DNA of 64,000 nucleotides, from NCBI RefSeq assembly GCF_023821985.2, contig NZ_CP098805.1, forward strand, positions 4,646,501 to 4,710,500. Direction: 5' to 3'. Positions 1-9,681 of the stretch are shown here, piece by piece. A program made the translations under genes and the position numbers. Each line of letters begins with the position of its first letter. The first letter of the stretch is position 1. The notes beneath the pieces are model-generated. The model searched no databases. It had not been told where the DNA came from and worked only from the letters and a program-made list of their open reading frames with translations. The stretch is from Dyadobacter chenhuakuii. GTDB taxonomy: Bacteria > Bacteroidota > Bacteroidia > Cytophagales > Spirosomataceae.

Positions 1-1665
1 GGTTATGAAACGGTTTCTACCAATCCTTGCGGCGAAATTCCATTATGTCCTTACGATTCCTGCCGCCTGCTGGCGATTAATTTGTTCTCTTATGTGGACA
101 AACCTTTTACGAGCGAGGCATCATTCAATTGGGATTTGTTCAAAAAACATGTTGCAGCCGCGCAGCGCATGATGGACGACATTATCGACCTCGAACTGGA
201 AAAGGTGGATGCAATTCTTCACAAGATCGATGAGGATCCGGAAGACGAAGAGGTTAAAAGAGTGGAGCGCAACCTTTGGCTGAACATTCAAACCAAAGCA
301 AGAGAAGGCAGAAGAACAGGAATCGGCATCACCGCAGAGGGCGATATGCTTGCCGCGCTGGGCCTGCGTTACGGAAGTGACGAAGGAACCGAATTTGCAG
401 TCGAAATACATAAAACCGTTGCACTTGAAGCCTACCGTGGGTCTGTAAAGACAGCCAAAGAAAGAGGCGCCTTTTCTATTTTTGATTCAGAAAGAGAAAA
501 AAATAATCCATTCATCCTAAGGCTGAAAGAAGCTGATGCGCAGCTTTATTACGAAATGCTGGAATATGGCCGTCGTAACATCGCTATGCTTACCATTGCG
601 CCAACGGGAACAACGAGTTTAATGTCTCAGACGACGTCGGGCATCGAGCCGGTTTTCCTGCCCGTTTATAAGAGAAGAAGAAAAGTGAATCCGGGCGATA
701 AGGACGTTCGTGTGGACTTTGTGGATGAGGTAGGCGATTCCTGGGAAGAATATGTCGTTTTCCACCATCGTTTCAAGGAATGGATGGAGATCAATGGCCA
801 TGATATCAGCAAAAATTACGCGCAGAAAGAGCTGGATGATCTTGTTAAAAAATCGCCTTACTACAAAGCCACGTCCAATGATGTGGATTATTTGAAAAAG
901 GTAAAAATGCAGGGCGCTATCCAGAAATGGGTGGACCATTCTATCAGTGTAACCATTAACATGCCTAATGACGTGACCGAAGAGCTGGTAGGCGAATGTT
1001 ATATGGAAGCCTGGAAGGCTGGCTGCAAAGGAGTTACAGTTTATCGCGACGGTTCAAGATCCGGCGTTTTGATTGCCAATACGGAGAAAAAGGAGGAAAC
1101 TGTTGCCGGTAATGTGCCTTTCCCAACGACCAGGCCACAAATTCTGGAAGCTGATGTTGTCCGCTTCCAAAACAAAAAAGACAAATGGATTGCATTTGTA
1201 GGTTTGATCGATAACCAGCCTTATGAAATTTTCACCGGTCTTGCCGATGATGAAGATGGGATCCTTTTGCCAAGATGGGTTAATGAAGGCGTAATTATTA
1301 AGAATCGCGAAGCAGACGGCAGTTCGCGTTACGATTTTCAATATAAAAATACGCGTGGGTATAAAACTACGATTGAAGGGCTCTCGTATAAATTCAATCC
1401 CGAATACTGGAATTATGCGAAATTGATTTCCAGCACATTACGTCATGGAATGCAGATCGAAAAAGTCGTAGACCTGATCAGCAGCCTGCAATTGGACGAA
1501 TCCATCAACACCTGGAAAAACGGCGTTGCACGTGCATTGAAACAATACATTCCGGACGGAACGGAAGCAAAAAAGCAGAAATGCCAGAATTGTAATTCTA
1601 CGAATTTGCTGTATCAGGAAGGCTGCTTGACTTGCAAGGATTGCGGGTCTTCGAAGTGTGGGTGA
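1..1665 (+). CDS. nrdJ: Vitamin B12-dependent (class II) ribonucleotide reductase, 3' part
   Basis: Reduces ribonucleotides to deoxyribonucleotides using adenosylcobalamin. The frame is open from base 1, so the gene starts upstream of the window; 554 codons are visible. Seen: NPCGEIPL at visible residues 8-15, an RNR active-site motif carrying a catalytic Cys; the loop APTGT near residue 200 followed by SGIEP; and CKGVTVYRDGSRSGVL, typical of NrdJ. A TSCPD-like domain follows, then a Cys-rich tail (CQNC, CLTCKDC, SSKCG) that probably relays electrons or binds metal. No class I or III reductase gene lies nearby. The convergent neighbour is purB, and the gap between them is filled by repeats. 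Function is confident; the N-terminus cannot be assessed. Confidence 0.95.
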   Translation, partial: GYETVSTNPCGEIPLCPYDSCRLLAINLFSYVDKPFTSEASFNWDLFKKHVAAAQRMMDDIIDLELEKVDAILHKIDEDPEDEEVKRVERNLWLNIQTKAREGRRTGIGITAEGDMLAALGLRYGSDEGTEFAVEIHKTVALEAYRGSVKTAKERGAFSIFDSEREKNNPFILRLKEADAQLYYEMLEYGRRNIAMLTIAPTGTTSLMSQTTSGIEPVFLPVYKRRRKVNPGDKDVRVDFVDEVGDSWEEYVVFHHRFKEWMEINGHDISKNYAQKELDDLVKKSPYYKATSNDVDYLKKVKMQGAIQKWVDHSISVTINMPNDVTEELVGECYMEAWKAGCKGVTVYRDGSRSGVLIANTEKKEETVAGNVPFPTTRPQILEADVVRFQNKKDKWIAFVGLIDNQPYEIFTGLADDEDGILLPRWVNEGVIIKNREADGSSRYDFQYKNTRGYKTTIEGLSYKFNPEYWNYAKLISSTLRHGMQIEKVVDLISSLQLDESINTWKNGVARALKQYIPDGTEAKKQKCQNCNSTNLLYQEGCLTCKDCGSSKCG

Positions 1666-1692
1666 TGGGTTAATGATTAAGTTAAACGTCCC

Positions 1693-1742
1693 GTCAGCCA
1701 GAGCGGGTTAACGCTTTGTCAGCCTGAGCGGGTTAACGCTTT
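1693..1742. repeat. Two tandem 25-bp repeats
   Basis: Units at 1693-1717 and 1718-1742 differ at one base (GTCAGCCAGAGCGG against GTCAGCCTGAGCGG, each followed by GTTAACGCTTT). Both begin with the same 14-base head as the palindromic element that follows directly, so they look like partial, tandemly copied arms of that element. Confidence 0.85.
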
Positions 1743-1810
1743 GTCAGCCTGAGCGGAGACGAAGGCGCGCTACTCCTGGGTAACGCGCCTTCGTCTCCGC
1801 TCAGGCTGAC
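1743..1810. repeat. REP-like palindromic element, copy 1
   Basis: A perfect 27-bp inverted repeat (1743-1769 and 1784-1810) around a 14-base loop; the arm begins GTCAGCCTGAGCGGAGACGA. It lies between the convergent nrdJ and purB genes. Near-identical sequence recurs near 56.1 kb, so this is a dispersed family. It would form a strong RNA hairpin and could stop transcription from both sides, but it lacks a clean T-run. Confidence 0.9.
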
Positions 1811-1823
1811 AGGTAATTGAACT

Positions 1824-3179
1824 TTAATGCGTGTCCTCTACAACACCCAGATAATTAAACGGCGATAATGCCCTTAACTCTTCCCTGATCTTCTCAGAAA
1901 CATCCAATGTTTCAATAAAGCGGGAAATAGAATCGTGGGTGATTTTTTCATTTGTTCTGGTTAGCTCTTTCAATGCCTCGTAAGGTTTTGGATAGCTTTC
2001 GCGGCGCAGGATGGTTTGGATCGCTTCCGAAACTACTGCCCAGTTGTCTTCCAGTTCGGCTTTCAGGATTTCTCCGTTCAGCTCAACTTTGCCTAAGCCT
2101 TTCATCAACGAGTTCAATGCGATGGCCAAATGCGCCAACGGCACGCCAATATTTCTCAAGACAGTTGAATCCGTAAGATCGCGTTGCAGGCGGGAAACGG
2201 GCAATTTTGCAGCGAAATGCTCAAATAATGCGGTTGCTAATCCCAGGTTTCCTTCTGAATTTTCGAAATCGATCGGGTTAACCTTATGTGGCATGGCAGA
2301 GGATCCTACTTCGCCTGCTTTGATTTTTTGTTTGAAATAACCCATTGAAATGTACGTCCACATATCCCGGTTCAAGTCGGTCAGGATTGTGTTCAGTCTC
2401 TTCAGGCAGTCGAATGTGGCGGCGAGGTTATCGTAATGTTCGATTTGGGTGGTGTGGCGGCTTCTTTTTAATCCCAAACCTTCTACAAAGTGGTTGGCAA
2501 AAGCCATCCAATCCTGTTTCGGATAAGCCACGTGATGTGCGTTGAAGTTTCCAGTGGCTCCGCCGAATTTGGCCGAATGCGGAATTTTGTCCAGCATTTC
2601 CAGCTGACGTTCCAGCCTTTCCACAAAAACCAGAAACTCCTTTCCTACGCGTGTAGGGGAGGCCGGTTGCCCGTGCGTGAATGCCAGCATAGGCACATTC
2701 TTCCACTCGATCGACATTCTTTTCAATACAAAAAGGACCTGACGGAACAATGGCTTGATCTGACGTTCGAGCGCGTCTTTAAGGGAAAGCGGTATGGCTG
2801 TGTTGTTGATATCCTGCGATGTAAGCCCGAAGTGGATAAATTCCTGGCATGACTCGATGCCGAGTTTCTCGAATTGTTCCTTTATAAAATATTCAACGGC
2901 CTTAACGTCGTGGTTGGTAACTTTTTCTATGTCTTTGATATGCAGCGCATCATCCTCACTAAAATCCTCATAAATCTTGCGCAGGGAAGCATAATGTTTC
3001 TTGTCAAACTCCGCTAACTGTGGCAATGGAATTTCACAAAGAGCGATAAAGTATTCGATCTCCACATAAACTCTGTAATAAATTAGGGCATATTCGGAGA
3101 AATAAGCAGAAAGCTCGGATACTTGCTTGTAATAACGGCCGTCGACAGGAGAGATAGCCGTAAGTTGGTTTAATGACAT
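1824..3179 (-). CDS. purB: Adenylosuccinate lyase
   Basis: Catalyses two fumarate-releasing steps of purine synthesis: SAICAR to AICAR, and adenylosuccinate to AMP. The product is 451 aa, normal for the family. The N-terminus MSLNQLTAISPVDGRYY is typical. The fumarase/lyase signature SSAMPHKVNP is near residue 295 and supplies the flexible catalytic loop; HGQPASPT and TTQIEHYD segments are also present. The start is the ATG at 3179; a TTG three codons upstream is a weaker alternative. The gene converges on nrdJ across the repeat block. purD is at 51.5 kb, so purine genes are scattered. Confidence 0.97.
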   Translation of the reverse strand: MSLNQLTAISPVDGRYYKQVSELSAYFSEYALIYYRVYVEIEYFIALCEIPLPQLAEFDKKHYASLRKIYEDFSEDDALHIKDIEKVTNHDVKAVEYFIKEQFEKLGIESCQEFIHFGLTSQDINNTAIPLSLKDALERQIKPLFRQVLFVLKRMSIEWKNVPMLAFTHGQPASPTRVGKEFLVFVERLERQLEMLDKIPHSAKFGGATGNFNAHHVAYPKQDWMAFANHFVEGLGLKRSRHTTQIEHYDNLAATFDCLKRLNTILTDLNRDMWTYISMGYFKQKIKAGEVGSSAMPHKVNPIDFENSEGNLGLATALFEHFAAKLPVSRLQRDLTDSTVLRNIGVPLAHLAIALNSLMKGLGKVELNGEILKAELEDNWAVVSEAIQTILRRESYPKPYEALKELTRTNEKITHDSISRFIETLDVSEKIREELRALSPFNYLGVVEDTH

Positions 3180-3330
3180 GATTTTCAATACAAAAATTGA
3201 TTATCAGGCAAAGTTAGTAGAAAACGGCGTCGAAAATTGGTAAAAAATGCAGGAAATATTCTTTTTGGTATTGATGTCAGAAATTATGAAACAATTCGCA
3301 TATTCGCCGATCCAACCTTATTTGTAACTC

Positions 3331-4071
3331 ATGCAGCCTTCACCCTTTCTTGGAGAATTAATCGGAACAATGGTCCTTATTTTATTAGGTAACGGGGTCG
3401 TCGCCAATGTCGTTCTCAAACAAACCAAGGGAGAAAATGCGGGTTGGATTGTGATTACCGCAGGCTGGGGATTTGCAGTAATGATTGGGGTTTTTACGGC
3501 CAATGCTTTTGGCAGCGCGGCGGCCCATTTGAATCCCGCCGTTACCATTGGATTTGCGTTCTTGCGTCAGGATTACAGCTTGCTTGCAAGTTACATACCG
3601 GCGCAATTGATCGGCGCGTTTTTGGGTGCGGTGCTGGTTTGGCTTCAATATTTGCCACACTGGAAAGCCACTGAGGATCAGGGTTCTAAACTTGCCTGTT
3701 TTGCCACGGGTCCGGCTATCCGGTCGTCTGGTGCTAACTTTCTAAGTGAATTTATTGCGACTGTCATTCTAATCGTGGGCATTGTGGCCATTGGTTATGC
3801 CGGCACTTCGGATCCTGAAAAAGGTGGAATCCCTTCGGGTTTTGCGCCTTATTTAGTGGGAATGCTGGTTTGGAGCATTGGTTTGTCGCTAGGCGGCACC
3901 ACAGGTTATGCCATTAATCCGGTAAGGGATCTGGGACCAAGGATTGCGCATGCCATTCTGCCCATTCCTAATAAAGGCAGTTCCGATTGGTCTTATGGCT
4001 GGGTTCCGGTCGCCGGCCCCGTTTTTGGAGCCATCGCCGGTGGTTTGATTCTTCGTTTCTTTTATTTTTAA
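3331..4071 (+). CDS. glpF: Glycerol facilitator / aquaglyceroporin (MIP family)
   Basis: Inner-membrane channel for glycerol and other small neutral solutes; 246 aa with about six hydrophobic segments. The first pore motif is NPA at residues 68-70 (HLNPAVT). The second is NPV at 196-198 (GYAINPVRDLGPR). The Asp after the Arg (R199, D200) is the usual mark of glycerol-permeable rather than water-only members. Ala-to-Val in the second motif departs from the consensus. No glycerol kinase or dehydrogenase gene is adjacent. The stop codon directly abuts the stop of the convergent macroglobulin gene. Confidence 0.9.
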   Translation: MQPSPFLGELIGTMVLILLGNGVVANVVLKQTKGENAGWIVITAGWGFAVMIGVFTANAFGSAAAHLNPAVTIGFAFLRQDYSLLASYIPAQLIGAFLGAVLVWLQYLPHWKATEDQGSKLACFATGPAIRSSGANFLSEFIATVILIVGIVAIGYAGTSDPEKGGIPSGFAPYLVGMLVWSIGLSLGGTTGYAINPVRDLGPRIAHAILPIPNKGSSDWSYGWVPVAGPVFGAIAGGLILRFFYF

Positions 4072-7000
4072 TTACTCAACCTTAATTTTTCCACCACCCG
4101 AATAGCTGCGATATTCGCCCTGATACATCGCGTCAGCGGCAGCTGGTCCTACGGTAAATGTGCCTTTGGAAACAATGCGAACCTGGTAATAGAATGTCTT
4201 GGCCGTATTATTGGCAGTGGTGAAAAAGTGAATGCGGTCGTCGCGAATGTCCAGATATTCAGGGCTTGAAGCATTTTTGATCCATGGCATGTCCCGCGGC
4301 TCCGTAATCCTTGGGTTTTCGATTTCAAAGCCGGATGGTAACATATCAGTTATTACAATGTTATCAATCGGCAGGCCGTTTGTGCTGGTTAATGTTAGCT
4401 TTACGATGACCAGATCATTCTGTTTGAATGTATTAGCAGGTGCGCCGTCACGGGTAAGGAACTGCCTGCGAATGCTTAACCCCTGATCTTCCTCCGCGTA
4501 TGTGCCTGTTGCGGACATGCCCTCAGATTGTGAAAACCAATACAAATCGCCTGAGCCCTGCGTTTGGATCGAAACCTTCTGGTTGTCAATTCCTTTTGCG
4601 ATTTTAAGCTCTTTGCCCGTAAGTGTTCCCACATTCTTTCCATTGGCTGAAACGGTCGCAGTAACCGTTGATCCTGCGGTCTTTTTAGCCAGTTTTCCTA
4701 ATGCCAGAACAGAGAATGCTGCTTCCTGTGTATTCAGATATGCGGCCGATTGAACTGTTTTGGATAGCTGGCGGGCCAAAACAGGGATTTGCATATTATC
4801 TGGATCAGACTCTATAAGTGTGTTCAAAACCAATGACATGTTCCGCAATGGCGAAGAATAGCTGTTGTCAAAGCCTTGTGTGCCGTTTTCAGGGACATAC
4901 TTTTTGGGCAATAGCGCATTAAAACTTCTGGTATCACCTGCCAGCTGAAATGCGGCTGCAAGCAAATATTTGGAATCCAATGTCAGCAAATGTGGGTTTT
5001 GCTTGTAATAATTCATGGAAGCCCGGTTAGGCTGACTGTTCAGCGCCAGGACATAAAGCGAATAAACGGCTTCTCTACGCGCCACCGTTTTCCTGGATTG
5101 GGATCCGGACGATGGCTCGCTTCCATAATTCAAGCTATTTCCGGTGCTTGCGGTTATGACTTCTTTGTTTGCCGTGTTTCCTGTTTGCGTTTTAAGGTAA
5201 TCTAATGCACGGCTGAGTGTTTTCGTATTGATTTCAAAGCCTGCGCGCCGAGCTTCTTCGAGGAAATGGGCTGCATATGCGGTTGCCCACCAGTCTTCCT
5301 GCGTCGAACCCGGCCACATCGTCATTCCGCCATTAAATAGTTGCAGCGACTCCACTTTGCGGATCGCCTGTTGCACATTGGTCATGGGATTGAAATCGCT
5401 CGCGCCACTTTTCACTGTGTAGACCGGCGCGGCCATTGCTTTGGTGAGATCAGCAAAATAAATCTGAGGAAATGCTTTGGAAACGGTCTGTTCCAGGCAG
5501 CCATAAGGATAACCGAGCAATGTTGAAAGCGCTTTTCCGCCACCCTGCACCAATGGCGACCGGCTCAAAACGATCTGACTTCTGCTGGTAGAAGGAATGA
5601 AGGTGGAGGCAAGATTGATCAATCCTGATTTCCCGGCTGCAATCTGCCCTGAATTACTCGATTTCAGAAGCGGCGACGCGGGCCGGACCGTAATGTTGGT
5701 TTGATTGGTAAAAGTCTCGCCAAATGCGGCAACCTTTACCGTAATGTTCGCCAGCCCGATCGATTGCAGCGCTTTCACCGAGAAGATAGCACGTGCTTCT
5801 TTTCCGGGCAGGATGGTCATTTTTTGAGTCAAAGGAATCGCTCCTGATGTCAGTGGGCCATTTAGTTGAACAGAAACGGTGGCATTTGCCGCTTTGCTTT
5901 CTGTGTTACTAATGTTGACAGGCAAGGTTAATTCATCGCCGGGACTTAAAAATCTGGGTAAACCTGCGCTGATCACCACAGGATCGGCGACTTTCATGTT
6001 TTTCGTTGCCGAACCAAAGGCGTTGTCTTTATAAGCCACGGCCATAATCCTAAGATCGCCGCTGAATTGTGGCAGATCGACGTCGAAATTGACTTCACCG
6101 CTGCTATTTGCGGTTAGTATGCCGCTCCAAAATGAAACCAGTTCTGTCCGGCCATTGCTCAAAGGATTGATCCTTCTTTCCAGATCATAACCATCACCAC
6201 CAAAGCTCGAAGAGCCGCTTATAGTCAGTTCAGGAAATAGCTGCGCATATAAATCGTGCGTGGTCACTTCCAGAGCACATTTCTGGTAAAAATGGCCGTG
6301 AATGTCGGGCGTTTTGGAGTTTTTGATCTGCAAAATGCCTTCATCTACAACGGACAGCGTTACCTGCGCATTCGGTGCGGTTTTGATCGTGATTTGTTGT
6401 TTTGTCTTGGATCTCGATTTTTCAATGGCCGTTATAGCAACAGGCAGTTTTCGGTCCGGGTCTTCGACCAAGATAGGAGTGAATCCGTGCGCTACGGTGA
6501 GGGGCATGTCCGTGGTGTCGAACGGGCGGATTAATGTGGCGGTGATAAAAACATTGGGTAAATGCTCTTCTTTCAGCTTGAATGTCAATTCCGCAGCCTT
6601 TTTCTCCGTTTTTAAAATATGCTGTTCGAGTACATTATTGCGTTCGACTGTAACCAGCAGCGTTCCGTCAAAAGGTGTTTTGAACAAAACTTTAGCCGAC
6701 TCTCCAACCTTATAATTGTGCTTATCTGTTTCCATCAGCACGCGGCCTTCATTACTTACTTCAAATGAAGAATATTGCGTGTAACCGTAGCCGTATGCAT
6801 AGAAATGAGCGAGTGTATAATGTTCTGCGCCTGGGCGACGCACCCGAACCTCATATTCTCCCGAGATCGTGGGAACATATTGAATGCTTCCTTTTCCGTT
6901 TTTGAGGTCTAATGTTGTAGCATAGACCGTCTTTTCACTTTTCCGGGAAGTGTATTGCAGCACATCATATCTTTTTTCTACAACGGTTTGATATTCAAGG

Positions 7001-9531
7001 CGAACGATCTCGATCCTGGCAGCGCTTTTTTTCAAAACACCTTTATTATTTACACCGACTATTTCAACAGGAACCGGGGCATTGGTTCCTACATAGGCGT
7101 CCGGAAGGCGGATTCCATAGAATGTTGGCTGCGTGAAAACATCAAACCGCTGTAAACGATTGACCGGGCGACCATTTTCGTCAAAAACGGTCACGAATAT
7201 TTTTCCTTCCAGCACGCCAATATCTTTCAGGCCGGCGGCTATCGGGAAACTTTCGGTGGCTTGTCCCTGCTCATTGGTAACACCCTGGCGGCTCTGTTTT
7301 TCAAACGCTGTTTCGCCTGGAATGTCGAATACAAATTCGGGGAAAGCAGCCGAGGAAAAGCCTTTTCTTTTAAACTGCGCGTCCATCTGATACGTGCGGT
7401 TGCTGGCTGGTGGCCCAAATAAGTTGGTTGCAGTTGCGGTCAATGATACATTGTTTCCGGATACATATTCCTTTGCTGCGCCGCTCAAATCCACTTTGAT
7501 CCGGTCCGGCATGAACTCTTCCACGCTAACAGCATGCGAGGCAAGCAGAATGTCGTTACCATTGTAAACTTCCAGCACATATGTTCCGGTAAGCCCGGCC
7601 GCATCAACAGGCACTTCAATTGCTACGGCGCCCTGAGCATTTGTATTTTTACGCCAGGTGCGATATTCACGCCCATTAGGCGTCAGCATGCGTAGTTTGA
7701 GGGGAATTTCTTTGGCGCTATCCCATTTTTTTGTGCGGATAACCGTGTTGAAATGCATGGTTTCACCCGGGCGGTAAATGTCTCTTTGTCCGTAAATAAA
7801 GGCTTGTAAACCAGAGGCATTATCCCGCAAACCTTCCACTTCAAATCGCGAGGTTTCCACTTGCGTATCCTTTAAGATCAGATAGTTAAAATCTTCCTTG
7901 AAAGTCGCTGTTAACATGGCAATTTTGAATCCCGGCGCTTTTTCGCTGAGTTTTTCAATGTGCAAAATGCCGTCGCCGTTGGTGTTTGCGGTATGCACAG
8001 TCTGATTATTTGAACTGATGAGCGTGATTTCTATATCGCCGAGCGGCTCATTTGTTTTAATGGAATTGGCAAAAATCCACATTTCGTCTTTGCCTTGTTT
8101 CGCGATCAAGCCAATGTCGGAAATGGAAACAAGCTTTGTTGCACCCAGATAGGCTTCATCTTTTGAATTGACCGAAACCAGATAGACGCCTTTGCGCTGA
8201 TTATCTTCGGGCAGGGCCACATTCAATGCTGAAATTCCTTTGCTTTTCGGCAGGTTTTCCGTTTCAACGGTTTTGTCAACAATGATGTCACTCAGCTCAT
8301 TATCCCGGTCGTCGCTGTAATTAAAGGCGCCGGTTTCCACCCATTCGTCGCCCGAATAGCCGTATTCGTTCCAGCGGTTGTTACGGACGTAACTCAGGAT
8401 GTTATTGGCGTATAATTTGGAAACTTTCACCTGCACTTTGGGAATGTTCACGATCTGAACGCCCAGGTTTTTGGAGCCCTTAGGCGTCATATAAAGTGCT
8501 TTTTTGTTGGCAAAAGCAATAGATGCAGGCATTTTCCCGAAAAACAGATCCTTGGATGTTTCGTCTTCCAGAAATGCGCCCAAAACACCTTTCAGTGTCT
8601 TATTAATCAGTAAATTATAAGTTTCTGTCTCGTTAAATTCACCGCGTATGATGAAGCCGTTTTCTGTCGGTTCCGTTTGCACCTGAATTTCCGGGCTTAG
8701 CTTGAAGCCATTTGCAATGCTTTCTTTGTCCAGTTCCTGGGTCGTAATAATGCGGGCGTATCCGGAATTGTTTTCAAAACCGGTTTTAATGTTCACAATT
8801 TCAAGATGAAGCGGTGAAGGCAAGCTGGCGCTTTTGCTGATGGCTTCCTGGCTTATATAAGAAGTGTTCTGGACTTTCAGGCCTTTTTCAATGGCGATGT
8901 TAACAGGAATGGGGTTGTTGTCTGTCTTACCAGCGTTGCTGATGGCGAGCGTGACAGAATGTTCGTTCGTAACTGGCAATATTTTATAATCCAAAGACTT
9001 ATCCGCGAGCGATACTTTCAGTTTTTCAGCGACATTCTGGCTGCTTACCGGATAATTGAAAATCAACCTTAATCTGGCTTCCTGCTTGCCGCTTTCCTGC
9101 GAAAGGGCCCACCAGCTTTCTGTTTCAACCAATTGAAGATAAGGCGTATGGAAGTCGAACGGCTCTTTTGAAACGGATAATTTTTTGTCTTTATCAATCT
9201 TCTCCGTCAGCTGATCGGTGAGTTTGGCCGTATATTTTGTAGCGGCTCCAAATCCCGCGACAGGCGAGAAAACTAGCTCATTAGGCGCAGACCATTTGAA
9301 TTTGCCGCGCACCGCCGGTTCGAATTGTACATATTGTGTGGAATCCCAATCATTGAGCTCGCTTTCGGCGACAATGTCTTTGTTGAATGTAAAAATCAGA
9401 TTTTGGGACTGGCTGATCTCATCGGTAAAGTTGGTCCCGGCGACGCGAATTTCATTAAGAGAAGAGCAACTGTTAAAAAGGATTGGAATAAAAAGGGATA
9501 AAAAGATCGCAAAAGCAGAAGTCTTTTTCAT
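4072..9531 (-). CDS. Alpha-2-macroglobulin family lipoprotein (YfhM-like)
   Basis: Giant periplasm-facing lipoprotein (1,819 aa) of the bacterial alpha-2-macroglobulin family, thought to trap attacking proteases. The start is the ATG at 9531, which gives a signal peptide ending LFNSC with lipid-accepting Cys22; starting 11 codons earlier would spoil it. The family is recognised from macroglobulin-type beta domains, a region like GQRDIYRPGETMHF in the middle, and the thioester motif GYPYGCLEQT with Cys near residue 1345. The form is CLEQ, as in E. coli YfhM, not the animal CGEQ. A C-terminal receptor-like region follows (DMLPSGFEIENPRI). The usual partner gene pbpC is not beside it. It runs stop-to-stop into glpF. 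Confidence 0.92.
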   Translation of the reverse strand: MKKTSAFAIFLSLFIPILFNSCSSLNEIRVAGTNFTDEISQSQNLIFTFNKDIVAESELNDWDSTQYVQFEPAVRGKFKWSAPNELVFSPVAGFGAATKYTAKLTDQLTEKIDKDKKLSVSKEPFDFHTPYLQLVETESWWALSQESGKQEARLRLIFNYPVSSQNVAEKLKVSLADKSLDYKILPVTNEHSVTLAISNAGKTDNNPIPVNIAIEKGLKVQNTSYISQEAISKSASLPSPLHLEIVNIKTGFENNSGYARIITTQELDKESIANGFKLSPEIQVQTEPTENGFIIRGEFNETETYNLLINKTLKGVLGAFLEDETSKDLFFGKMPASIAFANKKALYMTPKGSKNLGVQIVNIPKVQVKVSKLYANNILSYVRNNRWNEYGYSGDEWVETGAFNYSDDRDNELSDIIVDKTVETENLPKSKGISALNVALPEDNQRKGVYLVSVNSKDEAYLGATKLVSISDIGLIAKQGKDEMWIFANSIKTNEPLGDIEITLISSNNQTVHTANTNGDGILHIEKLSEKAPGFKIAMLTATFKEDFNYLILKDTQVETSRFEVEGLRDNASGLQAFIYGQRDIYRPGETMHFNTVIRTKKWDSAKEIPLKLRMLTPNGREYRTWRKNTNAQGAVAIEVPVDAAGLTGTYVLEVYNGNDILLASHAVSVEEFMPDRIKVDLSGAAKEYVSGNNVSLTATATNLFGPPASNRTYQMDAQFKRKGFSSAAFPEFVFDIPGETAFEKQSRQGVTNEQGQATESFPIAAGLKDIGVLEGKIFVTVFDENGRPVNRLQRFDVFTQPTFYGIRLPDAYVGTNAPVPVEIVGVNNKGVLKKSAARIEIVRLEYQTVVEKRYDVLQYTSRKSEKTVYATTLDLKNGKGSIQYVPTISGEYEVRVRRPGAEHYTLAHFYAYGYGYTQYSSFEVSNEGRVLMETDKHNYKVGESAKVLFKTPFDGTLLVTVERNNVLEQHILKTEKKAAELTFKLKEEHLPNVFITATLIRPFDTTDMPLTVAHGFTPILVEDPDRKLPVAITAIEKSRSKTKQQITIKTAPNAQVTLSVVDEGILQIKNSKTPDIHGHFYQKCALEVTTHDLYAQLFPELTISGSSSFGGDGYDLERRINPLSNGRTELVSFWSGILTANSSGEVNFDVDLPQFSGDLRIMAVAYKDNAFGSATKNMKVADPVVISAGLPRFLSPGDELTLPVNISNTESKAANATVSVQLNGPLTSGAIPLTQKMTILPGKEARAIFSVKALQSIGLANITVKVAAFGETFTNQTNITVRPASPLLKSSNSGQIAAGKSGLINLASTFIPSTSRSQIVLSRSPLVQGGGKALSTLLGYPYGCLEQTVSKAFPQIYFADLTKAMAAPVYTVKSGASDFNPMTNVQQAIRKVESLQLFNGGMTMWPGSTQEDWWATAYAAHFLEEARRAGFEINTKTLSRALDYLKTQTGNTANKEVITASTGNSLNYGSEPSSGSQSRKTVARREAVYSLYVLALNSQPNRASMNYYKQNPHLLTLDSKYLLAAAFQLAGDTRSFNALLPKKYVPENGTQGFDNSYSSPLRNMSLVLNTLIESDPDNMQIPVLARQLSKTVQSAAYLNTQEAAFSVLALGKLAKKTAGSTVTATVSANGKNVGTLTGKELKIAKGIDNQKVSIQTQGSGDLYWFSQSEGMSATGTYAEEDQGLSIRRQFLTRDGAPANTFKQNDLVIVKLTLTSTNGLPIDNIVITDMLPSGFEIENPRITEPRDMPWIKNASSPEYLDIRDDRIHFFTTANNTAKTFYYQVRIVSKGTFTVGPAAADAMYQGEYRSYSGGGKIKVE

Positions 9532-9576
9532 AATCACGAAGGGAGTAAACGTAAGTGAGAACACACGTAAGAAACG

Positions 9577-9605
9577 AAAAAAGGACGGCCGTTTTGAGCC
9601 ATCCT
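9577..9605 (-). terminator. Probable terminator of ispH
   Basis: On the minus strand an 8-bp stem with one mismatch (AGGATGGC/GCCGTCCT) is followed by TTTTTT. It lies between the ispH stop and the macroglobulin start. Confidence 0.6.
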
Positions 9606-9681
9606 ACGAATATAATTTCAGCAAAACCGGTTAGCCTACTTAATTGAGCGAACGGTGAGTTAAATGTTTTTCCGGTTCGAT

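Noticed and set aside
1743..1810. Large palindrome read as an ordinary terminator or an IS end
   Set aside because: The stem is much longer than a typical terminator, lacks a T-run, and recurs elsewhere; no transposase gene or target duplication is visible, so it is called a REP-like repeat.
9218..9634. 138-codon open frame over the macroglobulin start
   Set aside because: It crosses the lipoprotein signal peptide region antisense and has no family features.
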